The notes: generated by a model from the letters alone, not told the origin. A stretch of 64,000 nucleotides of DNA from Ralstonia insidiosa (GCF_008801405.1 NZ_VZPV01000001.1:1612001-1676000); one strand, 5' to 3'. Shown: positions 41,547-50,829, numbered from the stretch's first letter. Program-made: numbers and translations.

Positions 41547-43721
41547 ATGACCATGTTCAACAAGATCGTCAAAGAATTCCAATGGGGCGGCCATAAGGTC
41601 CGCATGGAAACGGGTGAGATCGCCCGTCAAGCGAGCGGCGCCGTGCTGCTCGACATGGAAGACACCGTTGTGCTCGCCACCGTGGTGGGCGCCAAGAACC
41701 CGAAGCCGGGTCAAGACTTTTTCCCGCTGACTGTCGACTACCTCGAGAAGACCTACGCTGCCGGCAAGATCCCGGGTGGCTTCTTCAAGCGTGAAGGCCG
41801 TCCGTCGGAAAACGAAACGCTGACCTCGCGCCTGATCGATCGTCCGCTGCGTCCGCTGTTCCCGGAAGGCTTCTACAACGAAGTCCAGGTCGTCGTGCAC
41901 GTGCTGTCGATCAACCCGGAAGTGCCGGCTGACATCCCGGCGCTGGTGGCTGCTTCGGCTGCACTGGCTGTGTCGGGTCTGCCGTTCAACGGCCCGGTGG
42001 GCGCTGCCCGCGTGGGTTACAAGGATGGCCAGTACCTGCTGAACCCGAACCGCGCACAACTGGCGCATTCGGAGATGGACCTGATCGTGGCCGGTACCGA
42101 GCGTGCTGTGCTGATGGTTGAATCCGAAGCCAACCAGCTGTCGGAAGAAATCATGCTGGGCGCCGTGGTGTACGGCCACGAGCAAATGCAGATCGCCATT
42201 AACGCGATCCACGACCTGGTGCGCGAAGGCGGCAAGCCGGAGTGGGATTGGCAAGCCGCGCCGAAGAACGAAGTGCTGACTGCCAAGGTGTCCGAACTGG
42301 GCCTGGCCGATCTGCAAGCTGCTTACCAACTGCGCCAGAAGTCGGCCCGCAGCCAGAAGCTGAAGGAAGTCTACAAGTCGGTCGCGGCCAAGCTGGCCGA
42401 AGCCGGTGTGGAAGCCGACGGCGTGGAAGTCGACAACATCCTGTTCGAGCTCGAATCGAAGATCGTGCGCGGCCAGATCCTGAACGGCGAACCGCGTATC
42501 GACGGCCGCGACACCCGCACGGTGCGTCCGATCGAGATCCGCTCGTCGGTGCTGCCGCGTGCGCACGGCTCGGCCCTGTTCACGCGTGGTGAAACGCAAG
42601 CGCTGGTGGTGGCCGCTCTGGGCACCAAGAGCGACGAGCAGATCATCGACGCGCTGCAAGGCGAGTACCGTGATCGCTTCATGCTCCACTACAACATGCC
42701 GCCGTTCGCTACGGGCGAAACCGGCCGCGTGGGCAGCCCCAAGCGCCGCGAAATCGGCCACGGCCGCCTTGCTAAGCGCGCACTGATTCCGGTGCTGCCG
42801 GCCGCTGACGAATTCGGTTACACGATCCGTCTGGTGTCGGAAATCACCGAGTCGAACGGTTCGTCGTCGATGGCTTCCGTTTGCGGCGGTTCGCTGGCAC
42901 TGATGGACGCTGGCGTGCCCCTCAAGGCGCACGTTGCCGGTGTGGCCATGGGCCTGATCCTGGAAGACAACAAGTTCGCCGTGCTGACCGACATCCTGGG
43001 TGACGAAGATCACCTGGGTGACATGGACTTCAAGGTGGCGGGTACCGACGCTGGTATCACCGCGCTGCAGATGGACATCAAGGTGCAGGGCATCACCAAG
43101 GAAATCATGCAGGTCGCGCTGGCGCAAGCCAAGGAAGGCCGTCTGCATATCCTGGGCAAGATGCAGGCTGCCATGGGCGGCGCCCGTGCCGAGTTGTCGG
43201 AACACGCTCCGCGCATGATCACGGTCAAGATCAATCCGGAGAAGATCCGCGACGTGATCGGCAAGGGTGGCTCGACCATCCAGGCGCTGACCAAGGAAAC
43301 CGGTTGCACGATCGACATTCAGGAAGACGGCACGATCACTATCGCGTCGACGTCGTCGGAAGGCATGGCGGAAGCCAAGCGTCGTATCGAAGGCATCACG
43401 GCCGAAGCCGAAGTGGGCAAGATCTACAACGGCACCGTGCTCAAGCTGCTGGACTTCGGCGCGATCGTGAACATCCTGCCGGGCAAGGACGGTCTGCTGC
43501 ACATCTCGGAAATCGCCAACGAGCGCGTGAACCAGGTCTCCGACTACGTGAAGGAAGGCCAGGCTGTCCGCGTGAAGCTGCTGAGCACCGACGAGAAGGG
43601 TCGCATGCGTCTGTCGATCAAGGCCGCCAAGGCTGAGGAAGGCGACGTGCCGGCCGCTGCACCGCAAGCGCCGGGCGCTGGCGACGCCGCTTCGCAGCAG
43701 CAACAGCAACAACAGCAGTAA
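41547..43721 (+). CDS. pnp: Polyribonucleotide nucleotidyltransferase (PNPase)
   Basis: PNPase degrades RNA 3' to 5' by phosphorolysis. The 724-residue protein has two RNase PH domains (GGFFKREGRPSENETLTSRL; MASVCGGSLALMDAG), a helical linker, a KH domain with IGKGGSTIQALTKETG and an S1 domain (GTVLKLLDFGAIVNILPG). AGGAG lies five bases before the ATG chosen; a second ATG six bases later is possible. The C terminus ends in eight consecutive Gln codons mixing CAG and CAA, absent from E. coli PNPase. Confidence 0.97.
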   Translation: MTMFNKIVKEFQWGGHKVRMETGEIARQASGAVLLDMEDTVVLATVVGAKNPKPGQDFFPLTVDYLEKTYAAGKIPGGFFKREGRPSENETLTSRLIDRPLRPLFPEGFYNEVQVVVHVLSINPEVPADIPALVAASAALAVSGLPFNGPVGAARVGYKDGQYLLNPNRAQLAHSEMDLIVAGTERAVLMVESEANQLSEEIMLGAVVYGHEQMQIAINAIHDLVREGGKPEWDWQAAPKNEVLTAKVSELGLADLQAAYQLRQKSARSQKLKEVYKSVAAKLAEAGVEADGVEVDNILFELESKIVRGQILNGEPRIDGRDTRTVRPIEIRSSVLPRAHGSALFTRGETQALVVAALGTKSDEQIIDALQGEYRDRFMLHYNMPPFATGETGRVGSPKRREIGHGRLAKRALIPVLPAADEFGYTIRLVSEITESNGSSSMASVCGGSLALMDAGVPLKAHVAGVAMGLILEDNKFAVLTDILGDEDHLGDMDFKVAGTDAGITALQMDIKVQGITKEIMQVALAQAKEGRLHILGKMQAAMGGARAELSEHAPRMITVKINPEKIRDVIGKGGSTIQALTKETGCTIDIQEDGTITIASTSSEGMAEAKRRIEGITAEAEVGKIYNGTVLKLLDFGAIVNILPGKDGLLHISEIANERVNQVSDYVKEGQAVRVKLLSTDEKGRMRLSIKAAKAEEGDVPAAAPQAPGAGDAASQQQQQQQQ

Positions 43722-43754
43722 TCGCAGTAAAGGCGGCGGGGTTTCTCGCTACCC

Positions 43755-43787
43755 AAAAACGGCTGGACAGTGTCCAGCCGTTTTTTT
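43755..43787 (+). terminator. Strong terminator after pnp
   Basis: CGGCTGGACA (43760-43769) and TGTCCAGCCG (43771-43780) form a nearly loopless ten-base inverted repeat followed by seven Ts. A run of five As on the other side could also make it work on the minus strand. Confidence 0.92.
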
Positions 43788-43826
43788 GTTTACACTGCGT
43801 CGCGAGTTCTTCTTCCGCGACCCATC

Positions 43827-44774
43827 ATGAGCCGCTTGTTCGAGCAAAACCGCATCGCTGTTGTCTGGGATTTCGATAAAACGCTGATCCCGCGTTACAT
43901 GCAAGAGCCGCTGTTCGAGCGCTATGGCATCGTCGAGCAGGGCTTCTGGGATGAAGTTGAAGCCGGCTCGAAGACTATCGAATCGCGCGGCCAGAAGGTC
44001 AATCGTGAAACGTTCTACCTGAATGTACTGCTGCGCCACGTGCGCGACGGCCGCATGGGCGGTCTCGATAACGCCACGCTCCGCGAGCTCGGCACTCAAC
44101 TCGAATTTTTCCCCGGCGTGACCGATTTCTTCGAGCGCAGCAAGGCATGGGTGCGCGACAACGCTGCCTACCAAGCCTTCGACATCAAGCTCGAACACTA
44201 CATTGTCAGCACGGGGCTGACGGAGATGATCAAGGGCTCGCCCATTGCTCCGTACATCGACGGCGTGTGGGGCTGCGAATTCTTGGAGGCGCCCGACGCG
44301 AACGGTCGCCAGGTCATCTCGGAAGTCATCTACGCCATCGACAACACCACCAAAACCCGCGCGCTGTTCGAAATCAACAAGGGCGTCAACAAGCACCCAG
44401 AAGCGGTCAATGTGAACTCGTCGATTGCCGAAGACGAGCGCCGCGTGCCGTTCGCCAACATGATCTATGTGGCCGATGGCCCGAGCGATATTCCGGCATT
44501 TTCGGTGGCGCGCAAGGGCGGCGGCCGCACGTATGCGGTCTACAACCCCGAGAGCCCGCGCTCATTCGAGCAGGCTGACAACCTGCGTGCCGATGATCGC
44601 GTCGACATGCTCGGCCCAGCCGATTACCGAGCCGGCTCGCCCACCGAGATGTGGCTCAAATTGCATATCGGCAAAATCGCTGACGCCATCGTCCACGGCA
44701 AGCAAGAGATTCTGCGCGAGACATCGCGCGGCATCCCGCAGCACTTCGTTGAGCCCAAGCGCAGCGCCTCGTAA
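43827..44774 (+). CDS. HAD-superfamily hydrolase
   Basis: The 315-residue protein has the HAD nucleophile motif DFDKT (VVWDFDKTLIP, near residue 12), a Ser/Thr motif in IVSTGLTEMIKG and a final acidic motif DGPSDIPAF. The substrate is not predictable; it resembles phosphoserine-phosphatase-like HAD enzymes. The start MSRLFEQNR follows the terminator by 40 bp and is set by homology; the frame is open further upstream through the terminator, which is unlikely to be translated. Confidence 0.82.
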   Translation: MSRLFEQNRIAVVWDFDKTLIPRYMQEPLFERYGIVEQGFWDEVEAGSKTIESRGQKVNRETFYLNVLLRHVRDGRMGGLDNATLRELGTQLEFFPGVTDFFERSKAWVRDNAAYQAFDIKLEHYIVSTGLTEMIKGSPIAPYIDGVWGCEFLEAPDANGRQVISEVIYAIDNTTKTRALFEINKGVNKHPEAVNVNSSIAEDERRVPFANMIYVADGPSDIPAFSVARKGGGRTYAVYNPESPRSFEQADNLRADDRVDMLGPADYRAGSPTEMWLKLHIGKIADAIVHGKQEILRETSRGIPQHFVEPKRSAS

Positions 44775-44795
44775 CCCAATACCGAATGGATTCCC

Positions 44796-45800
44796 ATGAA
44801 AGCGATTGAAATCACCCAGTACGGCGGCCCTGAAGTCCTGAAACTTGGCGAGCGTCCGATGCCCGAGCCCAAGGCCGGCGAAGTGTTGATCCGCGTGCGC
44901 GCGGCCGGCGTGAATCGGCCGGATGTTTTTCAACGTATGGGCAACTATCCGGTGCCACCGGGCGCGTCTGATATTCCGGGGCTGGAAGTGGCCGGAGAAA
45001 TTGTCGGCGGCGATCTGTCACACGCGGATAACCGCTATGGCCTGAAGGCAGGTGACCGCGTATGCGCGCTCGTGCAAGGCGGCGGCTATGCCGAGTTCTG
45101 CGCGGCGCCGGTTGGTCAGGTGCTGCCGGTGCCTGCGGGGTTGACCGACGTCGAGGCCGCCGCGCTGCCGGAGAACTACTTCACTGTGTGGTCGAACGTG
45201 TTCGATCGCGGCTTGCTGGGCCAGGGCCCGCACGGCAAGGCGGAGGCGCTGCTCGTGCAGGGTGGCTCCAGCGGCATTGGCACGACGGCGATCCAGATGG
45301 CATCCGCACTCGGTTATCGCGTGTTTGCCACGGCCGGTAGCGCCGACAAGTGCACCGCGTGTGTGGAGTTGGGGGCCGCGCGCGCCATCAACTACAAAAC
45401 CGAAGACTTCGCCGAGATCGTCAAGGCTGAGACCGGGCGGGGCGTTGACGTGGTGCTCGATATGGTTGGTGGCAGCTATGTCGCACGCGAGATTGCCTGC
45501 ACGGCTGACGATGGCCGCATCGTGCTGATCGCGCTGCTGGGCGGTGCCAAGGCTGAAGTGCCGCTGGGCGACATTCTGCGCCGGCGCATTACGCTCACGG
45601 GGTCGACGTTGCGCCCACGCCCGGTGGCCTTCAAGGCCGCAATCGCCGCCAACCTTTACGAGCATGTGTGGCCGCTGCTGGCGTCAGGGCGTATCAAGCC
45701 TGTCGTGCACGAGGTGATGCCGGCCGCGCAGGCAGCGCAGGCGCACGCCTTGATGGAGTCGAGCGCGCACATCGGCAAGATCATGTTGGTTTGGGATTGA
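44796..45800 (+). CDS. NADPH:quinone oxidoreductase, zinc-free MDR family
   Basis: The 334-residue protein has the GroES-like N-terminal domain (GGPEVLKLGERPMPEP, VNRPDVFQRMGNYPVP) and a Rossmann domain with LVQGGSSGIGTTAIQMA. It lacks zinc ligands and resembles the TP53I3/PIG3 group of quinone reductases. It follows the HAD gene by 21 bp with no terminator, so the two may share a transcript. The quinone substrate is not established. Confidence 0.87.
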   Translation: MKAIEITQYGGPEVLKLGERPMPEPKAGEVLIRVRAAGVNRPDVFQRMGNYPVPPGASDIPGLEVAGEIVGGDLSHADNRYGLKAGDRVCALVQGGGYAEFCAAPVGQVLPVPAGLTDVEAAALPENYFTVWSNVFDRGLLGQGPHGKAEALLVQGGSSGIGTTAIQMASALGYRVFATAGSADKCTACVELGAARAINYKTEDFAEIVKAETGRGVDVVLDMVGGSYVAREIACTADDGRIVLIALLGGAKAEVPLGDILRRRITLTGSTLRPRPVAFKAAIAANLYEHVWPLLASGRIKPVVHEVMPAAQAAQAHALMESSAHIGKIMLVWD

Positions 45801-45816
45801 GTTCAAGGCGCCAAAA

Positions 45817-45846
45817 TTGACCCCGTTTTTGCCGCCACGGTAGAAT
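45817..45846 (+). promoter_or_regulatory. tpiA promoter
   Basis: -35 TTGACC (45817-45822), an 18-bp spacer and -10 TAGAAT (45841-45846), each 5 of 6 to consensus, 40 bp before the tpiA start. Confidence 0.75.
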
Positions 45847-45885
45847 GCCGGGTTTATTTGACAGTCGACCGGGCGGAACAAGAAC

Positions 45886-46632
45886 GTGAACGCAAGACCG
45901 AAGCTGGTGGTAGGCAACTGGAAGCTGCATGGCAGCCTGAGCACCAACGCCGCGCTGCTTGAGCAGATCAAGGCCGCAGGCAAGACCAACGCCACGCTGG
46001 CGGTGTGTGCGCCGTTCCCGTATCTGGCCCAATGCCAGTCGCTGCTCGCGGGTTCTGCGGTGGGTTGGGGCGCGCAAGATGTGTCGGCTGAAACGCGCGG
46101 CGCGTTCACCGGTGAAGTGGCGGCGTCGATGCTGTCTGAATTTGGCTGCGGCTACGCAATCGTCGGTCACTCGGAGCGTCGCACGTATCACGGTGAAACC
46201 GATGCGCAAGTGGCGTCGAAGGCACTGCGTGCACTGGAGCATGGCATCACCCCGATCGTCTGCGTAGGCGAAACGCTGGCGCAACGTGAGGCGGGCGAAA
46301 CTGAGCAGGTGGTCGGCCGCCAACTGGATGCGGTGCTGGAGGCGCTGTCGATCGAGCAACTGGGTCGCATCGTCGTGGCTTACGAGCCGGTCTGGGCAAT
46401 CGGCACCGGCAAGACTGCAACCAGCGAGCAGGCGCAGGCCGTGCACGCTTTCCTGCGCGCACGCATCGCAGCCCGTGATGCGGGTGTGGCACAGCGTCTG
46501 CAGATTCTGTACGGCGGCAGCGTCAAGCCGGACAACGCAGGTGAGTTGTTTGCGATGGCGGACATCGATGGTGGCCTGATCGGCGGTGCATCGCTGAAGG
46601 CCGAAGATTTCTTGGCGATCGGTCGCGCTTGA
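45886..46632 (+). CDS. tpiA: Triosephosphate isomerase
   Basis: The 248-residue glycolytic barrel interconverts dihydroxyacetone phosphate and glyceraldehyde 3-phosphate. Active-site residues are visible: Asn and Lys in VGNWKLHG, His in VGHSERR, the catalytic Glu in AYEPVWAIGTGKTA, and the phosphate loop LYGGSVKPDN. The start is GTG, placed by the N-terminal family sequence. secG follows. Confidence 0.97.
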   Translation: MNARPKLVVGNWKLHGSLSTNAALLEQIKAAGKTNATLAVCAPFPYLAQCQSLLAGSAVGWGAQDVSAETRGAFTGEVAASMLSEFGCGYAIVGHSERRTYHGETDAQVASKALRALEHGITPIVCVGETLAQREAGETEQVVGRQLDAVLEALSIEQLGRIVVAYEPVWAIGTGKTATSEQAQAVHAFLRARIAARDAGVAQRLQILYGGSVKPDNAGELFAMADIDGGLIGGASLKAEDFLAIGRA

Positions 46633-46697
46633 ACGATTGATCGAGGTTGCAGCATGCGGCGCATGTGCAACCGCAACATATTATTGAGAGAAACGAA

Positions 46698-47057
46698 ATG
46701 GCAATTCTGAAGACTCTGCTGCTGGTAGCGCAAATCCTGAGCGCGCTTGGTGTGATCGGTCTGGTGCTTCTGCAGCATGGCAAGGGCGCTGATGTGGGTG
46801 CTGCCTTCGGCTCTGGCGCATCGGGCAGCCTGTTTGGTGCGACCGGTTCGGCCAACTTCCTGTCGCGCACGACGGCTGTGCTGGCCACCGTGTTCTTCGT
46901 GGCCACGCTGGCGCTGACGCTGATCGGCACCAACAAGGGCAGCGTGTCGGCGGGTGTGATGGGTTCGGTGGCTCCGGTTGTGCCGGCCGCTTCGGCGCCC
47001 GCGGCATCGGCTCCGGCTGTTCCGGCTGCGGCCTCCGCACCGGCTGTGCCGAAGTAA
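46698..47057 (+). CDS. secG: Preprotein translocase subunit SecG
   Basis: The 119-residue protein has the two SecG helices around the KGADVGAAFGSGASGSLFG loop and a C-terminal Ala/Pro/Val-rich tail of about 30 residues typical of betaproteobacteria. It assists SecYE. The start MAILKTLL follows GAGAGAAA; extra upstream residues are rejected. tpiA-secG-tRNA-Leu is a common order. Confidence 0.95.
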   Translation: MAILKTLLLVAQILSALGVIGLVLLQHGKGADVGAAFGSGASGSLFGATGSANFLSRTTAVLATVFFVATLALTLIGTNKGSVSAGVMGSVAPVVPAASAPAASAPAVPAAASAPAVPK

Positions 47058-47131
47058 TTTGATGTAACGATTGCCGGCGCGCTGTTGATTTTTTCTGGTG
47101 CGTCGCGAGGTATAAGATTTTTGTTTGTGCA

Positions 47132-47161
47132 TTGAACAAAAGCTTCGCTTTGCGGTAGAAT
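47132..47161 (+). promoter_or_regulatory. Promoter of tRNA-Leu and probably the nuo operon
   Basis: -35 TTGAAC (47132-47137), an 18-bp spacer and -10 TAGAAT (47156-47161). A second candidate -10, TATAAG, lies at 47111-47116. No terminator was seen between the tRNA and nuoA. Confidence 0.6.
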
Positions 47162-47237
47162 GTGAGGCTTGAAACAACACGGAAAACGGCAGCGGCGTTA
47201 AGCCTGAACCGCGTTCCTGATAGAGTTTCATCCCCCA

Positions 47238-47322
47238 GCCGACGTGGTGAAATTGGTAGACACGCTATCTTGAGGGGGTAGTGGCGAAAGCTGTGCGAGT
47301 TCGAGTCTCGCCGTCGGCACCA
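47238..47322 (+). tRNA. tRNA-Leu (anticodon GAG)
   Basis: The 85-base sequence has an acceptor stem GCCGACG/CGTCGGC, discriminator A and an encoded CCA, a D-arm with AATTGGTAGAC, the anticodon loop TTGAGGG with GAG at 47272-47274, a long class II variable arm, and a T-arm GCGAG-TTCGAGT-CTCGC. It closely resembles E. coli tRNA-Leu(GAG), which decodes CUC and CUU. Confidence 0.97.
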
Positions 47323-47500
47323 ATCAAATTCGGGGTCTGGCTAATGGGCATTCCGCTTGGAAATGTTCCTTTCTGGCCCCATCCGCAAAACGACATGCAG
47401 TTAGAGTGTCGTGAGGCTGCGGACCCGGCGCCTTCGATGGGGCGACAAGGCGCCGCCTGCGGGCAGTGCTGTTGCAACCATTCAAAAAGGCGGGCGTCCC

Positions 47501-47860
47501 TTGAACCTCGAAGCCTATTTCCCCGTACTGTTGTTCATCGTCGTTGGTGTTGGCCTTGGCCTTGCACTCATGACCATCGGCCGAATTCTCGGTCCGAACA
47601 ATCCCGATCCTCAAAAGCTCTCGCCGTACGAGTGCGGCTTCGAAGCCTTTGAAGACGCGCGCATGAAGTTCGACGTGCGCTATTACCTCATCGCCATCCT
47701 GTTCATCCTGTTCGATCTGGAGACCGCGTTCCTCTTCCCGTGGGGCGTGGCGCTGCGTGAAATCGGTTGGCCTGGGTTCTTCGCGATGGGTGTGTTTCTT
47801 CTCGAGTTTCTCGTGGGCTTCGTCTACATCTGGAAAAAAGGCGCGCTCGATTGGGAGTGA
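47501..47860 (+). CDS. nuoA: NADH-quinone oxidoreductase subunit A
   Basis: The 119-residue membrane subunit has three helices and the conserved YECGFEAFEDARMKFDVRYY loop at the quinone-site junction. The start codon is TTG (NLEAYFPVLLF), ten bases after AAAGG; no ATG fits the family N terminus. It opens the nuoA-N operon, 178 bp downstream of tRNA-Leu. Confidence 0.95.
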   Translation: MNLEAYFPVLLFIVVGVGLGLALMTIGRILGPNNPDPQKLSPYECGFEAFEDARMKFDVRYYLIAILFILFDLETAFLFPWGVALREIGWPGFFAMGVFLLEFLVGFVYIWKKGALDWE

Positions 47861-47866
47861 TGTGAA

Positions 47867-48349
47867 ATGGCGATCGAAGGCGTACTCAATGAAGGCTTTG
47901 TCACGACTACCGCTGACAAGCTGATCAACTGGACCCGCACCGGGTCGCTGTGGCCGATGACGTTCGGCCTGGCCTGCTGTGCTGTGGAAATGATGCACGC
48001 GGGTGCATCGCGTTATGACTTGGACCGCTTCGGTGTGGTGTTCCGCCCGTCGCCGCGTCAGTCGGATGTGATGATCGTGGCCGGCACGCTGTGCAACAAG
48101 ATGGCCCCCGCTCTGCGCAAGGTGTACGACCAGATGGCCGAGCCGCGCTGGGTCATCTCGATGGGCTCGTGTGCCAACGGCGGCGGCTACTACCACTATT
48201 CGTATTCCGTGGTGCGCGGTTGCGACCGTATCGTGCCGGTTGACGTGTACGTGCCGGGCTGCCCGCCGACGGCTGAAGCGCTGATCTACGGCATCATCCA
48301 GCTGCAGGCCAAGATCCGTCGCACCAATACTATTGCGCGCAAGGGCTGA
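47867..48349 (+). CDS. nuoB: NADH-quinone oxidoreductase subunit B
   Basis: The 160-residue subunit carries cluster N2, the last iron-sulfur centre before quinone. The tandem Cys in GLACCAVEMMHA and the Cys residues in SMGSCANGGGYYHY and VPGCPPTAEAL are the four ligands. It starts six bases after nuoA. Confidence 0.97.
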   Translation: MAIEGVLNEGFVTTTADKLINWTRTGSLWPMTFGLACCAVEMMHAGASRYDLDRFGVVFRPSPRQSDVMIVAGTLCNKMAPALRKVYDQMAEPRWVISMGSCANGGGYYHYSYSVVRGCDRIVPVDVYVPGCPPTAEALIYGIIQLQAKIRRTNTIARKG

Positions 48350-48350
48350 C

Positions 48351-48953
48351 ATGACCGAAAAGCTTGCCACCCTGAAGGCCGCGCTCGAAAAGACGCTGGG
48401 CAATCGTGTTCAAAGTTTGACCGAGGCGGTTGGCGAACTCACCCTCGTGGTGAAGGCTGCCGATTACCTCGACGTCATGCGTACGCTGCGTGATGACGCA
48501 TCGCTTAAGTTCGAGCAGTTGATGGACCTGTGCGGCGTTGACTATGCCGACTACGGCGATGGTGCCTGGAATGGTCCGCGCTTTGCTGCTGTGTCGCATC
48601 TGCTGTCGATCACGAACAACTGGCGCGTGCGCGTGCGCGTGTTCGCGCCGGAAGATGATTTCCCGGTCGTGCCTTCCGTCACCACCATCTGGAATTCCGC
48701 CGACTGGTTTGAGCGTGAGGCGTTCGACCTGTACGGTCTGGTGTTCGAGGGTCACCCAGACCTGCGCCGCATCCTGACCGATTACGGTTTCATCGGCCAC
48801 CCGTTCCGCAAGGATTTCCCAGTCTCGGGCTACGTTGAAATGCGTTATGACCCGGTGCAGCGTCGCGTGGTCTACCAGCCGGTGACCATCGAGCCGCGTG
48901 AGATTACGCCGCGTGTGATCCGCGAGGATCAGTACGGTGGTCTGAAGCACTGA
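48351..48953 (+). CDS. nuoC: NADH-quinone oxidoreductase subunit C
   Basis: The 200-residue connecting-arm subunit shows the 30-kDa signature ERE-AFDLYGLVFEGHPDLRRIL and the FRKDFPVSGYVEMRYD block. NuoC is separate from NuoD here, unlike the fused form of E. coli. The start MTEKLATL is one base after the nuoB stop. Confidence 0.96.
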   Translation: MTEKLATLKAALEKTLGNRVQSLTEAVGELTLVVKAADYLDVMRTLRDDASLKFEQLMDLCGVDYADYGDGAWNGPRFAAVSHLLSITNNWRVRVRVFAPEDDFPVVPSVTTIWNSADWFEREAFDLYGLVFEGHPDLRRILTDYGFIGHPFRKDFPVSGYVEMRYDPVQRRVVYQPVTIEPREITPRVIREDQYGGLKH

Positions 48954-48966
48954 AGGGCGCCCGATC

Positions 48967-50220
48967 ATGGCAGATATCAAGAATTACACCCTGAACTTCG
49001 GCCCGCAACACCCGGCCGCGCACGGCGTGCTGCGCCTTGTGCTCGAGCTGGACGGCGAAGTCATTCAACGTGCCGACCCGCACATTGGCCTGCTGCATCG
49101 CGCGACTGAGAAGCTCGCCGAGCAGAAGACCTGGATCCAGAGCGTGCCGTACATGGACCGCCTCGACTACGTGTCGATGATGGTCAACGAGCATGCGTAC
49201 GTGATGGCCATCGAGCGTCTGCTGGGCCTGGAAGTGCCACTGCGTGCTCAGTACATCCGCGTCATGTTCGATGAGATCACGCGGATCATGAACCACTTGA
49301 TGTGGATCGGTTCGCATGCGCTGGACGTGGGCGCCATGGCGGTGTTCCTGTACGCCTTCCGCGAGCGCGAAGACCTGTTTGACATGTACGAGGCGGTGTC
49401 GGGTGCACGCATGCACGCGGCTTACTATCGTCCTGGCGGCGTCTACCGCGATCTGCCTGACACGATGCCGCAATACAAGGCATCCAAGGTGCGCAACGAG
49501 AAGGCCCTGGCTGCCCTGAACGAAACGCGTTCGGGTTCGTTGCTGGACTTCATCGAAGACTTCACCAACCGTTTCCCGAAGTACGTTGACGAATACGAAA
49601 CGCTGCTGACCGACAATCGGATCTGGAAGCAGCGTCTGGTCGGTATCGGCGTGGTGAGCCCGGAGCGTGCGCTCAACAAAGGTTTCTCCGGCGCCATGCT
49701 GCGCGGCTCGGGCATTGCCTGGGACGTGCGCAAGAAGCAGCCTTACGAAGTCTACGACCGCATTGATTTCGACATTCCGGTGGGTGTGAACGGCGATTGC
49801 TACGACCGTTACCTGGTACGTGTTGAAGAAATGCGCCAGAGCAATCGCATCATCCGTCAGTGCATCGAATGGCTGCGCAAGAACCCGGGTCCGGTGATCA
49901 CCGATAACCACAAGGTGGCTCCGCCGTCGCGCGTCGAGATGAAGACGAACATGGAAGAGCTGATTCACCACTTCAAGCTCTTTACCGAAGGTATGCACGT
50001 GCCCGAGGGCGAGGCGTATGCCGCCGTCGAGCATCCGAAGGGTGAGTTCGGCATCTATGCGATCTCGGACGGTGCCAACAAGCCGTACCGTCTGAAGATC
50101 CGCGCGCCGGGCTTTGTGCACTTGGCGGCGCTCGACGAGATGGCGCGCGGCCACATGATCGCCGACGCTGTGACGATCATCGGTACGCAAGACATCGTGT
50201 TTGGCGAGATTGATCGCTAA
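48967..50220 (+). CDS. nuoD: NADH-quinone oxidoreductase subunit D
   Basis: The 417-residue 49-kDa-type subunit forms the quinone cavity with NuoB. It opens with NFGPQHPAAHGVLRLVLELDGE, containing the quinone-site His, and ends in IGTQDIVFGEIDR. LLHRATEKLAE and EVPLRAQYIRV are also conserved. A 108-bp gap follows, holding a small CGGGG/CCCCG hairpin (50282-50304) but no gene. Confidence 0.97.
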   Translation: MADIKNYTLNFGPQHPAAHGVLRLVLELDGEVIQRADPHIGLLHRATEKLAEQKTWIQSVPYMDRLDYVSMMVNEHAYVMAIERLLGLEVPLRAQYIRVMFDEITRIMNHLMWIGSHALDVGAMAVFLYAFREREDLFDMYEAVSGARMHAAYYRPGGVYRDLPDTMPQYKASKVRNEKALAALNETRSGSLLDFIEDFTNRFPKYVDEYETLLTDNRIWKQRLVGIGVVSPERALNKGFSGAMLRGSGIAWDVRKKQPYEVYDRIDFDIPVGVNGDCYDRYLVRVEEMRQSNRIIRQCIEWLRKNPGPVITDNHKVAPPSRVEMKTNMEELIHHFKLFTEGMHVPEGEAYAAVEHPKGEFGIYAISDGANKPYRLKIRAPGFVHLAALDEMARGHMIADAVTIIGTQDIVFGEIDR

Positions 50221-50328
50221 GCCCGCAAGACATAACGGTTTGACGCGCAGGCAAGCGCGGCTGTGAAACGAGGACGCACGCCGGGGTACTTGTAGTTCGC
50301 CCCGCGTCCCGCACCAATCGCAACGAAC

Positions 50329-50829
50329 ATGCTATCAGCAGAAGCTCTCAAGGAAATCGACCGGGCGGTCGCGAAATATCCCGCCGACCAGAAGCAGTCC
50401 GCCGTGATGGCGGCGCTGGCGGTCGCGCAGAGCGAGAAAGGCTGGGTCTCGCCCGAAGTCATGCAGTTCGTGGCCGAGTACCTCGAAATGCCGCCGGTGT
50501 GGGTCGAGGAAGTGGCGACGTTCTACAACATGTACGACACCAAGCCGGTGGGTCGCTTCAAGCTGTCGGTGTGCACGAACCTGCCGTGCGCACTGTCGGG
50601 TGGTGAGCGCGCTGCCGACTACCTGAAGAAGAAGCTGGGCATCGGTTTCAACGAGACCACTGCCGACGGCAACTTCACGCTGAAGGAAGGCGAGTGCATG
50701 GGCGCGTGCGGTGACGCACCGGTCATGATCGTCAACAATACCAATATGTGCAGCTTCATGAGCAACGAGAAGCTCGACGCGCTGATCGCCGACCTCCAGG
50801 CGAAGGCGACCAACGGAGCAGGCAAGTAA
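50329..50829 (+). CDS. nuoE: NADH-quinone oxidoreductase subunit E
   Basis: The 166-residue subunit binds the 2Fe-2S cluster N1a. The ligands are in CTNLPCALSG and CMGACGDAP. The thioredoxin-like fold is typical and there is no internal gap. The ribosome site is poor. Its stop codon directly abuts the nuoF start. Confidence 0.96.
   Translation: MLSAEALKEIDRAVAKYPADQKQSAVMAALAVAQSEKGWVSPEVMQFVAEYLEMPPVWVEEVATFYNMYDTKPVGRFKLSVCTNLPCALSGGERAADYLKKKLGIGFNETTADGNFTLKEGECMGACGDAPVMIVNNTNMCSFMSNEKLDALIADLQAKATNGAGK

Noticed and set aside
41397..43712. A 771-codon minus-strand frame opposite pnp
   Set aside because: It mirrors pnp codon structure, is His/Arg-rich without domains, and pnp is certain on the other strand.
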